DNA of 54,446 nt from Ravibacter sp964559125 (GCA_964559125.1 CAZLGW010000040.1:1-54446), one strand, 5' to 3'; shown: positions 6,702-16,110, numbered from the stretch's first letter. Numbers and translations: made by a program. Notes: generated from the sequence alone by a model not told the origin.

Positions 6702-8981
6702 TTAATACATTTCCAGGGTACTTTTTTCGACCAATTCAATTGTCTTTGATCTCCGGTCTCCGGCTTTGTGTACTACGACGGTATAGGGTGACAGTTTTTC
6801 TTCCTGATAATCGTATTTTTTTTCAACCGTTTCCTCCCTACCATCCGGTTTCCATTCAACCGGACGGATAATACGCTGGGTCAGTACTACCTGAATCTGA
6901 CCATCCAACCCGGATTTGCCGGTAAATACACTTCTTCCGTTGCTGTCATTAATGAAGACATCTGCTTCCGGAACGGTCTTCAATGTCAAAGTCCAGTCTA
7001 TGCCGTAATTACTCAGCGACTGTGTGTTACACCAGTAAACATCGTTATATGCAGCTCCACCAGTAAACTTGCAATCGAGAAGCTTATGATTAAAAACCGA
7101 ATTCCTCCCATCAAAAACAAAGGTATGGTAGTCCGGATTTTTACCCTGACGGACGATCGTACATTCCCTGAACCGGTGATTGCTACCCTGCCCGTAAAAA
7201 TCGCCGAAGCGGATGTTGCAGGTATTGGAAATAAGCAGATTACGGTTGTAAAATATGGGTTGATGCGCCGATCGGTCATTAAAGGCTCCCTGCGTATTGA
7301 TACAACTTGCTCTGGTCGTTGTATCTTCCGCTATGATCTTCACAATATTGTCTTCGAAAATAAGGTTTTTGATGGAGTAATCGGAAAAAAATTCGGTTCC
7401 CCTTATTTCACTGCCATGTCGGGCATTCCCGAGAATAATGTTGTGTTGATACTTCAGATTCCGACGAGGTTGCCCACCTTTACCATAATTGGTGATCCGC
7501 ATCCCGGCCAGAACATCCTGCTCACCCCAGGTTTCAATAAGCCTTTTTCCTTTCATGGGCCGCTCGATCATCGTCTTCACACCTTCCATATGGATAAGGT
7601 TATTCCCGACCAAAAGGTCCTCATCCGCCCAGAGCACGCCGCATGCATAGTACCCCGTCAGGAACATTTTGTTATTCAACACGCGCCCGCCTTTTGAGGC
7701 CGGTTGGATCGCAAATGAATTAACCACCCAACTGTCGACATATATTTCGTTGTTATATATCCGGCCCGCTACATTGATCGCATTTTGCCTGGTCCTTTTA
7801 ACCAGGTTATGATGTACACGGAACTGGTTTTCAGAGTTCTCTACATTCCGAAGAGGTTGAAAACCCAGCGACCGGGCTCCTCCTGCGCCATGCCTGTCAA
7901 ACATTTGTGTGCCTTTATCCAAAAAAATATTATGATGGATATCATAGCTGCCGTGCGCGCTGTCAAACCGCATTCCCCATGTCTGGGGAAAGTGGTATTC
8001 ACTGGTCACCCCGGCAATTTCCACATCCTCAAAGCCGCTGATCTCTATGTTGCTAAATCCCCGGTTTGCATTTTTGGAAAGCCTTTCCCTGCGTTCCTTG
8101 TCAGGTCTGAGCATATCCTCTCCGGCCAGGTAGTCAAGGTTATTGAGTGCATTTCCCTGTTTGATAACCCCATTGTATATTTTAAGGCCTGAAAGCGGCT
8201 CAGACCCTCTTCTCCGTATACCAATGCCCGAACGGCTGAGCACTGCATAATCAAGGCTGTCGATCACATCTGTGGCATGAACGACCGTTCTACCTCCCAG
8301 ATCAAGTATGATGCCTCCGGCCCGGATATCGAAGGCGGTTTTACCGGCTACTATGTCTTCGGTCAGCACGTAAGTAGTGTTTGCCTTGTCCAGTATATAG
8401 GGTGGAGCTCCCATTTTTGACGATAGATAGATTGTATTGGGATCAGCCGGACGCGTCTTGAAGGTAAAATCCTGTGTCCTGCTTTCCCTGCCGTTCTCAT
8501 CAATGGAGACGCATCTGTAGTGATATTCTGAAGAAGGTTTCAGGTCTTGCAGATAGTGGATATGCAGATAGAAATTCCGTTCCGGAAGGGAAGTCTTAAA
8601 TCCATAGCGGGTCGTCGGGCCGTATTCGATGTAGGTTAGGGAAGGGAGCCTGGTTTCCCATGCAATAGTAGCCGATCGCTCTGAACTATATACCCAGGTA
8701 TTTTCTCCGGTACTGTCTGGCTGCGATGCATAGGTATGGTAAAGTGTATCTCTATGGCTCCCGAAGTAATACCGGCAAAACTGATTAAAAGTAGCATATA
8801 GTTTTTCCGGGGGAGTATCAACGCTCAATCCTCCAAAAAGAAGCGCGGTCCTATTCGCAGTCAGGCTGTCTGATCCGGCTTTGCCATTCGATGAATCAGA
8901 TAGGACTGGCCGGCTACAGTTTGTCAGAAAACACGCAGCAATAATTAAAAGGCAACAGCTTGTGATTTGATTCCTGAACAT
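6702..8981 (-). CDS. Right-handed parallel beta-helix lipoprotein with Fn3-like N-domain
   Basis: The protein has 759 residues and a lipoprotein signal (FLTNC, Cys about residue 22). About residues 95-180 look like a fibronectin-III/PAP-N type beta-sandwich (TIAWETRL, SLTYIEYG, LKPSSEYHYRC). From about 215 to 690 the sequence consists of repeated beta-helix coils with recurrent Asn/Gly turns (LDLGGRTVVH, GLKIYNGVI, RVHHNLVKRT, YNNEIYVDS). This architecture occurs in polysaccharide lyases, glycoside hydrolases and epimerases acting on acidic or amino-sugar glycans. I could not pick out a catalytic set. It is separated from the SusD-like gene upstream by a strong hairpin (9000-9054). Probably the surface or periplasmic depolymerase of this locus; substrate unknown. 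Confidence 0.75.
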   Translation of the reverse strand: MFRNQITSCCLLIIAACFLTNCSRPVLSDSSNGKAGSDSLTANRTALLFGGLSVDTPPEKLYATFNQFCRYYFGSHRDTLYHTYASQPDSTGENTWVYSSERSATIAWETRLPSLTYIEYGPTTRYGFKTSLPERNFYLHIHYLQDLKPSSEYHYRCVSIDENGRESRTQDFTFKTRPADPNTIYLSSKMGAPPYILDKANTTYVLTEDIVAGKTAFDIRAGGIILDLGGRTVVHATDVIDSLDYAVLSRSGIGIRRRGSEPLSGLKIYNGVIKQGNALNNLDYLAGEDMLRPDKERRERLSKNANRGFSNIEISGFEDVEIAGVTSEYHFPQTWGMRFDSAHGSYDIHHNIFLDKGTQMFDRHGAGGARSLGFQPLRNVENSENQFRVHHNLVKRTRQNAINVAGRIYNNEIYVDSWVVNSFAIQPASKGGRVLNNKMFLTGYYACGVLWADEDLLVGNNLIHMEGVKTMIERPMKGKRLIETWGEQDVLAGMRITNYGKGGQPRRNLKYQHNIILGNARHGSEIRGTEFFSDYSIKNLIFEDNIVKIIAEDTTTRASCINTQGAFNDRSAHQPIFYNRNLLISNTCNIRFGDFYGQGSNHRFRECTIVRQGKNPDYHTFVFDGRNSVFNHKLLDCKFTGGAAYNDVYWCNTQSLSNYGIDWTLTLKTVPEADVFINDSNGRSVFTGKSGLDGQIQVVLTQRIIRPVEWKPDGREETVEKKYDYQEEKLSPYTVVVHKAGDRRSKTIELVEKSTLEMY

Positions 8982-8999
8982 ATATACAAGGTTTTTTTA

Positions 9000-9054
9000 G
9001 GATCCAGGCGGGATGAAATCCTTGCCGGATAAAAATCTCATCCCGCCTGTATCC
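9000..9054 (-). other. Intercistronic hairpin between SusD-like and beta-helix genes
   Basis: A perfect 12-bp inverted repeat (CAGGCGGGATGA and its complement, 9005-9016 with 9038-9049) encloses a 21-base loop, and four further pairs extend it past one mismatch to 9000-9054. There is no T-run on either side, so it is not a classical terminator. Between susD and the downstream enzyme genes, it is better read as a processing or stability element that raises SusCD mRNA over the distal genes. Confidence 0.65.
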
Positions 9055-9070
9055 GTACTGGATTACCCGG

Positions 9071-10612
9071 TTACGGGGCTACAGGAGGGAACATTCCCTG
9101 TCTGGGATGGTCAAATGGAAGCCCTTCTCTGGCATCCCACCACACGCGGCTCATAAAATGGTCTCCGCGACTGCCTAACTTCGCAACAGCCTCATTTACA
9201 CTTTTTTCGTTTCTAAGGTACTCCTCGGTTGGATAAGTAAGCCTTCTGGGCACCTTTCCGTCCGTATCCCCCTGTTGCTTGCCTACCCAGATCAATGGAT
9301 AGCCCGTCCGGCGGTATTCAGCCCAGGACTCCTTGGATTGAAAGTAATTGGCAAGCCATTTCTGAACGATGATTTCTTCGAATTTTTTTTCTGCCGAATA
9401 CGCAGAAAAAAGCTCTGCCTGCTGATCAGTATATTCCTGGATAGCCCCTGCATCGATATTGTACATTTGCATAGCAAGGCTGATACCACTTTTTAACAAA
9501 TCGACCGGCTGTTCACTGGAAATCCCTGCAAGTGCTGCTTCGGCCCGTAAAAAACTCACTTCGCTTGCGGTAAGGAGCTTTATTTTATATTGAGCCTGAT
9601 AGAAAAGAGTTCCCAATCGAGCGACCAGTTCCTCCCTGTACATTAAACTATTCCGCCAGGGCTCTTCTTCCAGGTCAAGCGCAAGCGCAAACGGCCTTCC
9701 TCTCCACAAATCACCGTTCTCAGGTTCCGGGGCCGGTAATACATAGATGGGCAGACGGGGATCGTTTCGCTTTAAAAGGTTTTCTACGACGGTCGTGGTT
9801 GTATACATAGGAATCGTATTGCTCACATAACGGTTGTAGATCGGATTTCGGTTGTTGACATTGGCGGCTTCCGCACCTTCTGTTTCGAGCTGGGCATTCT
9901 GGCTGTTGTCTGTAATCAGGGGTTTGGATATGACTTCCCTGATATGTTCTGTGCTCAAACCTGCATCGGCAAATCTCACACGGATTGCCAGCCTCAGCCG
10001 AAGGGAATTGGCGAAGCGTCGCCAGTTTTCCACATTTCCGTTATAAATCAGATCCGCTGTCCCGAAAGAGAGTAATCCGCCCGCATCACTCAGTTGCTGT
10101 TCCGCTTCTTTAAGCTCATTCAGCATATCCCTGTATATCGTTTCCTGGGTATCGTACTTTGGATAGTTGACGGCCTCATTTACTCCCAATGCGGCTTCGG
10201 AATAAGGAACATCGCCATATAGATCGGTCAGTTGATGGAACAGCCAGACTTTCCATATACGGGCAATCGCGTTTTTATTGACCAATACGGGATCATCAGC
10301 AGTCAGCCGGATGATCTCCGAAATATTTATGATAAAATTCCTGTAGTCCGAATTGAAAGGATTAGCCCAGTCCCGGTTGCTCAGGGCAATAGTTGCCTGG
10401 TTTGCATAATAGCCGCTGAATTCGCTCATGTAGCCGGACTCATAAGACTCAAACACAGCATTTTTTTGTACGTTGGCCAGTATATTGTTTACATCAACAC
10501 GATCGGATGTAACCAGGGACGGGTTGGTATTGATTTCGTCAAAATCACCGGTACAGGACACCAGCCAGGACGAAAGCAGAAATGAAAGTAAATATTTTCT
10601 ACGGAAAATCAT
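9071..10612 (-). CDS. SusD-like outer-membrane nutrient-binding lipoprotein (SusD-like_2 type)
   Basis: From the ATG at 10612 the protein has about 513 residues and a clear lipoprotein signal (RRKYLLSFLLSSWLVSC). The open frame extends upstream to 10702, but that part overlaps the 3' end of susC and precedes the signal peptide, so it is not used. FDEINTNP right after the lipid Cys, tetratricopeptide-like helices and the late REELVARLGTLFYQAQYKI and EASWAEYRRTGYP-like segments are typical of SusD/RagB homologues of the SusD-like_2 group. It would sit on the cell surface as the lid of the SusC channel, binding the glycan. The start is 28 bases after the SusC stop. Confidence 0.88.
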   Translation of the reverse strand: MIFRRKYLLSFLLSSWLVSCTGDFDEINTNPSLVTSDRVDVNNILANVQKNAVFESYESGYMSEFSGYYANQATIALSNRDWANPFNSDYRNFIINISEIIRLTADDPVLVNKNAIARIWKVWLFHQLTDLYGDVPYSEAALGVNEAVNYPKYDTQETIYRDMLNELKEAEQQLSDAGGLLSFGTADLIYNGNVENWRRFANSLRLRLAIRVRFADAGLSTEHIREVISKPLITDNSQNAQLETEGAEAANVNNRNPIYNRYVSNTIPMYTTTTVVENLLKRNDPRLPIYVLPAPEPENGDLWRGRPFALALDLEEEPWRNSLMYREELVARLGTLFYQAQYKIKLLTASEVSFLRAEAALAGISSEQPVDLLKSGISLAMQMYNIDAGAIQEYTDQQAELFSAYSAEKKFEEIIVQKWLANYFQSKESWAEYRRTGYPLIWVGKQQGDTDGKVPRRLTYPTEEYLRNEKSVNEAVAKLGSRGDHFMSRVWWDAREGLPFDHPRQGMFPPVAP

Positions 10613-10640
10613 GATTTTCGTTAGTTTACGACTGACCATA

Positions 10641-13600
10641 TTAAAAGGAAAGTGAAAGATTAAAGCCAAGACTTTTGGTAGTGGGCAGCGTATGGGTTTC
10701 AAGACCTTGTGCTGCCGCTGTACTGTTAAAAGCCGATTCCGGGCTTATCCCCATCATTTTGAATTCAGGGTCACGGTATAGGTAAGCCAGATTACGGGCT
10801 ACCAGCGATAGTTTTGCACTTTTAAACGGGGTCTTTGATAAGAGACCTCCCGGGAGCTGGTATCCAAGTGAAACCTCACGAAGCGCCACGTAATCGGCAT
10901 CCACTATAAATTCTTCTCCCATATTAGACCAGGCTCTTGGTGCGTAGTAGTTCTGCGGCGAGATCGGCACCGTATTTTCGCTGTAGGTACCGTCGCTGTT
11001 CAATATGACACCGTCGACTATCATGGATACCCCATCTCCCCGGTCTTCGGTAAATTTGCCCGTGCCGTTTGCCATTTCATTGTACTTGGTATAGGAAAAT
11101 ATCTGTCCGCCCGTCCTGAAGTCGAGCAGGGCGCTCAATACCAGCCCTTTAAAAGTAAAAGTATTGGTAAGTCCTCCCAGAAAATCCGGCTGGATATTGC
11201 CCAGGATCTCCCGGGTAGTGGTCCTTTGCAAACGTCCGGCCTCGGTTACGATCAACCTGCCCTCCTCGTTTCTGAGGTACTTAAAGCCGACAATGTTACC
11301 GTAAGGCTGGCCGGGGCGGGCTACAATATCGGCGTAAGTCTGAGTAATCAGCGAGAGCGATTCTACGCCGTCTACCAGCGACACGACTTCAGACTTGTTG
11401 CGGGACAGGTTGAGCGTCACATCCCATTTAAAAGTATTGGCAGCTGAAACAGGGGTTAAGTTAAGCAGCAGTTCAAATCCCCTGTTGCGGATTTCGCCGG
11501 CATTGATCATCCTGCTCGAATAGCCGGATGAAGCCGAAAGGGGTAGCGGAATGATCTGATTCCTGGTAGAGGAATAGTAGTAGGTAAAATCAACCCCGAC
11601 GCGGTTGTTGAAGAAACGGAGATCAGTACCAAACTCGTAGGAGGTCGTCAGCTCGTTTTTAAGATCGGTCAACGGGATCCTTGAATTGATGGCGCTAAAC
11701 TTTTGCCCCCTGAAATTATCCGCAGAAAGACTATAACCTGCCTTTGTCTGGTATGGACTTGCATCATTTCCAGCCTGGGCGTAGGATGCGCGGATTTTCC
11801 CGAAGGAAAGCACGTTTCCTGACAAATTCAGTGCATCAGAAAATACAAAGCTGGAGCTGAATGAGGGATAGAAGAAAGAATAGTTATTCATGCCCAGTGT
11901 CGATGACCAGTCATTTCTGGCAGTAATATCAAGAAATAGAAAGTCCTTGTATCCCAATTGCGCCATCCCATATACAGAATTCATTTTCTTACGTGTAAGC
12001 CCATACCGCGGTGCTACGTTGGCCGCATTGGATATGTGATACACATTATCCACCACCAGGTTGGTTCCGGTAAACCCGGTCACTTCCTGAAAACGGTTCA
12101 GATGGTTGGCGCCAAGCGATAGGGTTCCTGTGAAATTCTCAGATAATTTACCGTTTGCGGTAAGAAGGAGATCGCTGTTTTCTTCTCTTACTTTCCAGGC
12201 AGTATTGACTACCTGACCCCTTACCGTGGCAGCCCCGGTGGTCCCTATACCGATCCTTTCAAACCTGGCATCATCGTAGAAATCGGTACCTGTCCGCCCC
12301 TGAAGCGTAAGCCAGTTGCTGATCTTGTAACGGGCCAGCATATACCCGATCACCCTGTCTCTTTTGTCTTCGCTCAGAAATTCATTGGCTATCCAGTAAG
12401 GGTTATGCGGCGCACGTATAATGTAATTGATCATAGATCCATCGGGTCGCTTATAGTTCTTGAGCCAATCCAGATCCACAAACCTGGAAAGCAGGTTTAA
12501 AGCGACAACAGGGTTTCCTGATCCGGTCGAGAAACCCAGCTCAGGCCTGTTTTTCCCTTGCTGACGAACATAGTTGACTTTTCCTTCAACAGTCAGCCTG
12601 GAGTTGATATCGGAAGTAAAATTCAGGTTGATGGTCTGCCTGTTAAGACCTGTTGTAGGCAATATATGCTTATTACGCATATCGGAGACCGACAGCCTGA
12701 TGGCTGTTTTTTCATTTCCTCCGCTCACAGCTACGGTATTGGTAAAAGTCTGGCCTACGCGATAAAACTCCCTGATATTGTCATCTGGCTGAGGATCATA
12801 ACGCACGGGCCCAAACTCAGGCATACCGGCCATCACGATGAGCCTTCCATCCATTTTCCCGCCCCAATGGTCATAGTTGGAGTTCGTCCACAAAGGATAA
12901 TCCACACCATCCAAAGTGATCTGGCCAAAAGAACTATAGTCTCCTCCGTATCCGCCACCCCATACATTCTGGTATCTCGGCAGCACATTCGGGGTCTCAA
13001 AGGTGGCATTGGAATTCAAAGATACACCGATCCCTTTTCTTTTCGTTCCTCGCTTCGTAGTAATGACGATAACCCCATTGGCACCACGGGCGCCGTACAG
13101 GGAAGCGGCGCTGGGCCCTTTCAGGACGGTAACGTTCTCTACATCATCCGGATTAATGTTGCCTATCCCATCCCCGAAATCCCTTCCGGCTGAATTGGAG
13201 GCTGCATCCAATGTCTGATTGTCGATAGGAACGCCGTCTACCACGTACAAAGGCTGATTGTTCCCGGTGAGCGAGCTGCTGCCCCGTATCACTACAAAGC
13301 TGGACCCTCCAGGTCCGGCAGAAGAAGGATTGACATGCACTCCGGCAACTTTTCCTTTCAGAGAGTTGGCAATATTGGCTTCGCGGGCCTCTACCAGGGA
13401 GCTTCCTTTCAGTTCCTGTGCCGAATACCCCAAAGCCTTTTTCTCCCTTTCGATCCCCAGAGCAGTCACGACAACTTCATTCAGTGTTTTTGTGTCCACC
13501 TTCAGCGCTACGTCGATTATCGTTCTGGCGCCAACCCGGACCTTCATGGGATTAAATCCGATTGAAGAAAAATTCAGAGTATCGGCAGATTCGGGCATTT

Positions 13601-13802
13601 CAATGCTGTATTCTCCAGCGCCGTTGGTTGAAGTCCCGTAAATAGTACCGATCACAGTTACATTGACCCCTGGAAGAGGTTCTCCCTCTTCATCAGTCAC
13701 CTTTCCGCTAATAACCTTTTCCTGCGCATAAGTATTGACAGAAAGAGCGAGTAAGCAACAAGGCAACATCATTAAATGAAATAATAGTAGCTTCTTTTTC
13801 AT
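10641..13802 (-). CDS. SusC/RagA TonB-dependent outer-membrane importer (no STN domain)
   Basis: The protein has 1053 residues: signal peptide 1-26 (ending YAQ), carboxypeptidase-regulatory-like domain about 30-110 (GKVTDEEGEPLPGVNV), the SusC hallmark LNEVVVTALG near 108-117, plug about 120-245 with VVDGVPID, VLKGPSAASLYGARG and ANGVIVITTK, then the beta-barrel to a C-terminus ending SLGFNLSLSF with the terminal aromatic residue. It has no N-terminal STN domain, so it is an importer without sigma-signalling function, unlike the second SusC in this window. It begins the susCD operon; a TATTTTTGC -7 box and TTTCG-type motifs lie upstream. Confidence 0.93.
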   Translation of the reverse strand: MKKKLLLFHLMMLPCCLLALSVNTYAQEKVISGKVTDEEGEPLPGVNVTVIGTIYGTSTNGAGEYSIEMPESADTLNFSSIGFNPMKVRVGARTIIDVALKVDTKTLNEVVVTALGIEREKKALGYSAQELKGSSLVEAREANIANSLKGKVAGVHVNPSSAGPGGSSFVVIRGSSSLTGNNQPLYVVDGVPIDNQTLDAASNSAGRDFGDGIGNINPDDVENVTVLKGPSAASLYGARGANGVIVITTKRGTKRKGIGVSLNSNATFETPNVLPRYQNVWGGGYGGDYSSFGQITLDGVDYPLWTNSNYDHWGGKMDGRLIVMAGMPEFGPVRYDPQPDDNIREFYRVGQTFTNTVAVSGGNEKTAIRLSVSDMRNKHILPTTGLNRQTINLNFTSDINSRLTVEGKVNYVRQQGKNRPELGFSTGSGNPVVALNLLSRFVDLDWLKNYKRPDGSMINYIIRAPHNPYWIANEFLSEDKRDRVIGYMLARYKISNWLTLQGRTGTDFYDDARFERIGIGTTGAATVRGQVVNTAWKVREENSDLLLTANGKLSENFTGTLSLGANHLNRFQEVTGFTGTNLVVDNVYHISNAANVAPRYGLTRKKMNSVYGMAQLGYKDFLFLDITARNDWSSTLGMNNYSFFYPSFSSSFVFSDALNLSGNVLSFGKIRASYAQAGNDASPYQTKAGYSLSADNFRGQKFSAINSRIPLTDLKNELTTSYEFGTDLRFFNNRVGVDFTYYYSSTRNQIIPLPLSASSGYSSRMINAGEIRNRGFELLLNLTPVSAANTFKWDVTLNLSRNKSEVVSLVDGVESLSLITQTYADIVARPGQPYGNIVGFKYLRNEEGRLIVTEAGRLQRTTTREILGNIQPDFLGGLTNTFTFKGLVLSALLDFRTGGQIFSYTKYNEMANGTGKFTEDRGDGVSMIVDGVILNSDGTYSENTVPISPQNYYAPRAWSNMGEEFIVDADYVALREVSLGYQLPGGLLSKTPFKSAKLSLVARNLAYLYRDPEFKMMGISPESAFNSTAAAQGLETHTLPTTKSLGFNLSLSF

Positions 13803-13908
13803 AAAAATAAATGTTACGAAAGTTTTACAAAGGATTTATGCTTTCATTATCCATTACAAAACTGATATATATTTTTATTTTTTGCAAATGATAGTTCAAA
13901 ATTTTTCA

Positions 13909-13944
13909 TTTCGTTATTTTTTCGAAAGAAAAACAGCAAAAATA
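13909..13944 (-). promoter_or_regulatory. Putative SusC promoter and operator-like motifs
   Basis: On the minus strand TATTTTTG (13944-13937) is an exact TAnnTTTG -7 box about 135 bases upstream of the susC ATG. Just downstream of it lie the palindrome TTTCGAAA (13920-13927) and ATTTCGTT (13908-13915), about one helical turn apart. Their place near the start of transcription suits a repressor, perhaps the DeoR-family protein of this cluster. No good -33 box was found. Confidence 0.4.
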
Positions 13945-14030
13945 CGTTCGTTGCCTTTCTTTACTTGAGTGGACTGTTTTTATTTGGATTGAATACTCGG
14001 CTTGCTCAGCAACGGGCATCGTGAGTACCT

Positions 14031-14888
14031 CTAGATCATAAGAAAAATGGCTACTATCGCCAGAACCATACCGGAGGATATGACGGAGCCGGGAATGACC
14101 GAATAAATTACCAGGGAGAGAATAACGGTTATGACCGGGGCTAACGCTGTGAGAGGGGATACGATGATCGCTTTTCCCTTGCGGTAGGCATATACTAATG
14201 TAAGGGCGCCCAGGGCATTCAGGAATTGCACGCCCAGGGCAAGATAGAAGCCATCAGGTCCCCAGTTTACTGATTGAAAATCATCTGTGATGAACAGCGC
14301 GTACGGTATCAGCAAAATTCCGCTCAGCATCATATAGAAAAAAATACTCTCCGCTTCAGTCTTCTTGTTTGCTAACTTCATAAAATACCCCTGGACTCCC
14401 CACATCATAAATACAAGTATCGAAGATACCAGCCAATTGTACCCAGTAATTAGCTCATTATCAGGGTCTTGATATGACAAGAGTGTGATCGCGATAAGCG
14501 ACAGCACAATCCCTGCCCATTGTCTCAACAGAGCGGTTTCGCGTAACAACCATACCGACATTAGAATTGTAACTACAGGTGAAAGGGAGATCAATGGAAA
14601 TACGATATATGCCGGACCGGTTTCGAGAGCCTTGAAAAGTATCAATTGTCCCCCGGCTCCTGACAAACCGATAAACATTCCCAGGCTTATGGATTGTAAA
14701 TTGCTGCTAAGTTTCCATTGGTTGCGCCAAAGCGCATACAGCGAACAGGGAATCATAGTGATTGCCCAGGCACAATATCCCAGGGTAGCCGGGAAACCCG
14801 CTTTTTCGGGAATTTCAATAAATGCCCCCCATATCCCCCAGGATAGTATGGTAATGCCCGCATAAAGTATCCATTTGTTATCTCTCAT
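14031..14888 (-). CDS. EamA/DMT-family permease
   Basis: The 285-residue protein is almost wholly hydrophobic with about ten predicted transmembrane helices in two repeats of five (first WILYAGITILSWGIWGAF, second beginning near WLVSSILVFMMWGVQGYF). This is the drug/metabolite transporter EamA arrangement. Both halves end with the typical PLISLSPVVTIL and PLTALAPVITVIL helices. Substrates in this superfamily vary widely (amino acids, sugars, nucleotide sugars). It lies 228 bases upstream of susC on the same strand and is divergent from the PfkB kinase, so it may bring the sugar released by the locus across the inner membrane (inference). Confidence 0.8.
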   Translation of the reverse strand: MRDNKWILYAGITILSWGIWGAFIEIPEKAGFPATLGYCAWAITMIPCSLYALWRNQWKLSSNLQSISLGMFIGLSGAGGQLILFKALETGPAYIVFPLISLSPVVTILMSVWLLRETALLRQWAGIVLSLIAITLLSYQDPDNELITGYNWLVSSILVFMMWGVQGYFMKLANKKTEAESIFFYMMLSGILLIPYALFITDDFQSVNWGPDGFYLALGVQFLNALGALTLVYAYRKGKAIIVSPLTALAPVITVILSLVIYSVIPGSVISSGMVLAIVAIFLMI

Positions 14889-15059
14889 AGAAGTGGGTTA
14901 GGTAAAACGTACTGATCGGGTTCTTATTCTTCGATGGCCTTTAAAAGATTTCGCAAGATATGATGGAAATTAAAGTTAGACAAAAAAGATTATGGAAGAT
15001 TTTGTAAAAGGTTTTATATGTATTTTCTTTAGTCTCGAAATAAAAAGCAAAAATCAGAT

Positions 15060-15067
15060 TACTTTTG
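15060..15067 (+). promoter_or_regulatory. -7 box of pfkB-type kinase promoter
   Basis: TACTTTTG matches TAnnTTTG exactly, 80 bases upstream of the kinase ATG. At the -33 position there is TCTCGAAA rather than TTTG, and the CGAAATAAAAA there resembles motifs at the agaS and susC promoters, as expected if a regulator binds there. Confidence 0.5.
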
Positions 15068-15147
15068 TAGTGTGACATACAGATCAGGGTATGGCGGTGT
15101 TCTAACCGGAATTTTGATGATCCGATCTGTTCTGAACGACTTTAACT

Positions 15148-16110
15148 ATGAAACCTTTCGATGTCCTGGTAATAGGTGAACTGAATACGGACCTAATACT
15201 CAACAAGCTCTCAGCTTTTCCGGAAAGAGGCCGGGAAATCCTGGCCGATGAAATGACCGTGACCTTGGGAAGCTCATCAGCAATTTTTGCCAGTAACCTG
15301 AGTGTACTGGGTACAAGAGTTGCTTTCCTGGGAAAAACCGGGGATGACAATTCCGGGGATCTCCTGGTCCGGAGCCTCCAGGAAAAATCTGTTGATATAT
15401 CTTACGTGCAAAAGGACCCCCACTTATCCACAGGCGCGACGGTAGTATTGAACTATGGTGAGGACAGGGCTATCATCACTTTCCCCGGGGCTATGGCCCA
15501 TCTGACTCTCGAGGACGTACCGCCGGGTTCGCTGAGTCAGGCCAGACACCTTCATTTTTCATCGTATTTTTTGCAGCCAGGTATTCAAAAAGATATACCT
15601 GCGCTATTTAGCCAGGCACGGCAGTTGGGGCTTTCCACTTCTCTTGATCCGCAGTTGGACCCGGCCGACAAATGGGATATGGACCTGGAACATATACTTC
15701 CTTTTACAGATATCTTTTTCCCGAATGAAAGCGAATTATTGCGTCTTACCAAGACGGATTCATTGAATGAAGCACTAAATTTCCTTGAGAAATTCGAAAC
15801 CATATCTGTGGTTAAACAGGGTGCGAAGGGGTCGACAGTCTGTGCCGACGGTTCTTTCAGGTTCCTGGAATCTTATCGCAATACAAAGGTCGTGGATACG
15901 ATCGGTGCCGGAGACAGTTTTGCCGCAGGTTTTATACATGAGTTTCTTAAAGGGTCTCCCATTGCATTATGTCAGCAAGTAGGAAACGTGATGGGAGCTG
16001 TTTCGACAACAGGACCCGGAGGCACTACGGCTTTTGTAGGTGCGGACTACATTTTTGAACTTGCTCACCGGCAATTTGGCTTTTCCTATGAAAACTCAAG
16101 GATAGGCTAA
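15148..16110 (+). CDS. PfkB-family carbohydrate kinase
   Basis: The 320-residue protein is a ribokinase-superfamily sugar kinase: N-terminal VIGELNTDLIL, a substrate-side GSSSAIFASNL, the signature DTIGAGDSFAAGF near residues 250-262 with the catalytic Asp and anion hole, and C-terminal SVVKQGAKGS before it. It phosphorylates a sugar or sugar phosphate with ATP in the cytoplasm. With an AgaS-type enzyme and a GatY-type aldolase in the same region, tagatose-6-phosphate 1-kinase is an attractive role; fructose-type or other sugars cannot be excluded. The gene is transcribed alone, divergent from the EamA permease. Confidence 0.85.
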   Translation: MKPFDVLVIGELNTDLILNKLSAFPERGREILADEMTVTLGSSSAIFASNLSVLGTRVAFLGKTGDDNSGDLLVRSLQEKSVDISYVQKDPHLSTGATVVLNYGEDRAIITFPGAMAHLTLEDVPPGSLSQARHLHFSSYFLQPGIQKDIPALFSQARQLGLSTSLDPQLDPADKWDMDLEHILPFTDIFFPNESELLRLTKTDSLNEALNFLEKFETISVVKQGAKGSTVCADGSFRFLESYRNTKVVDTIGAGDSFAAGFIHEFLKGSPIALCQQVGNVMGAVSTTGPGGTTAFVGADYIFELAHRQFGFSYENSRIG

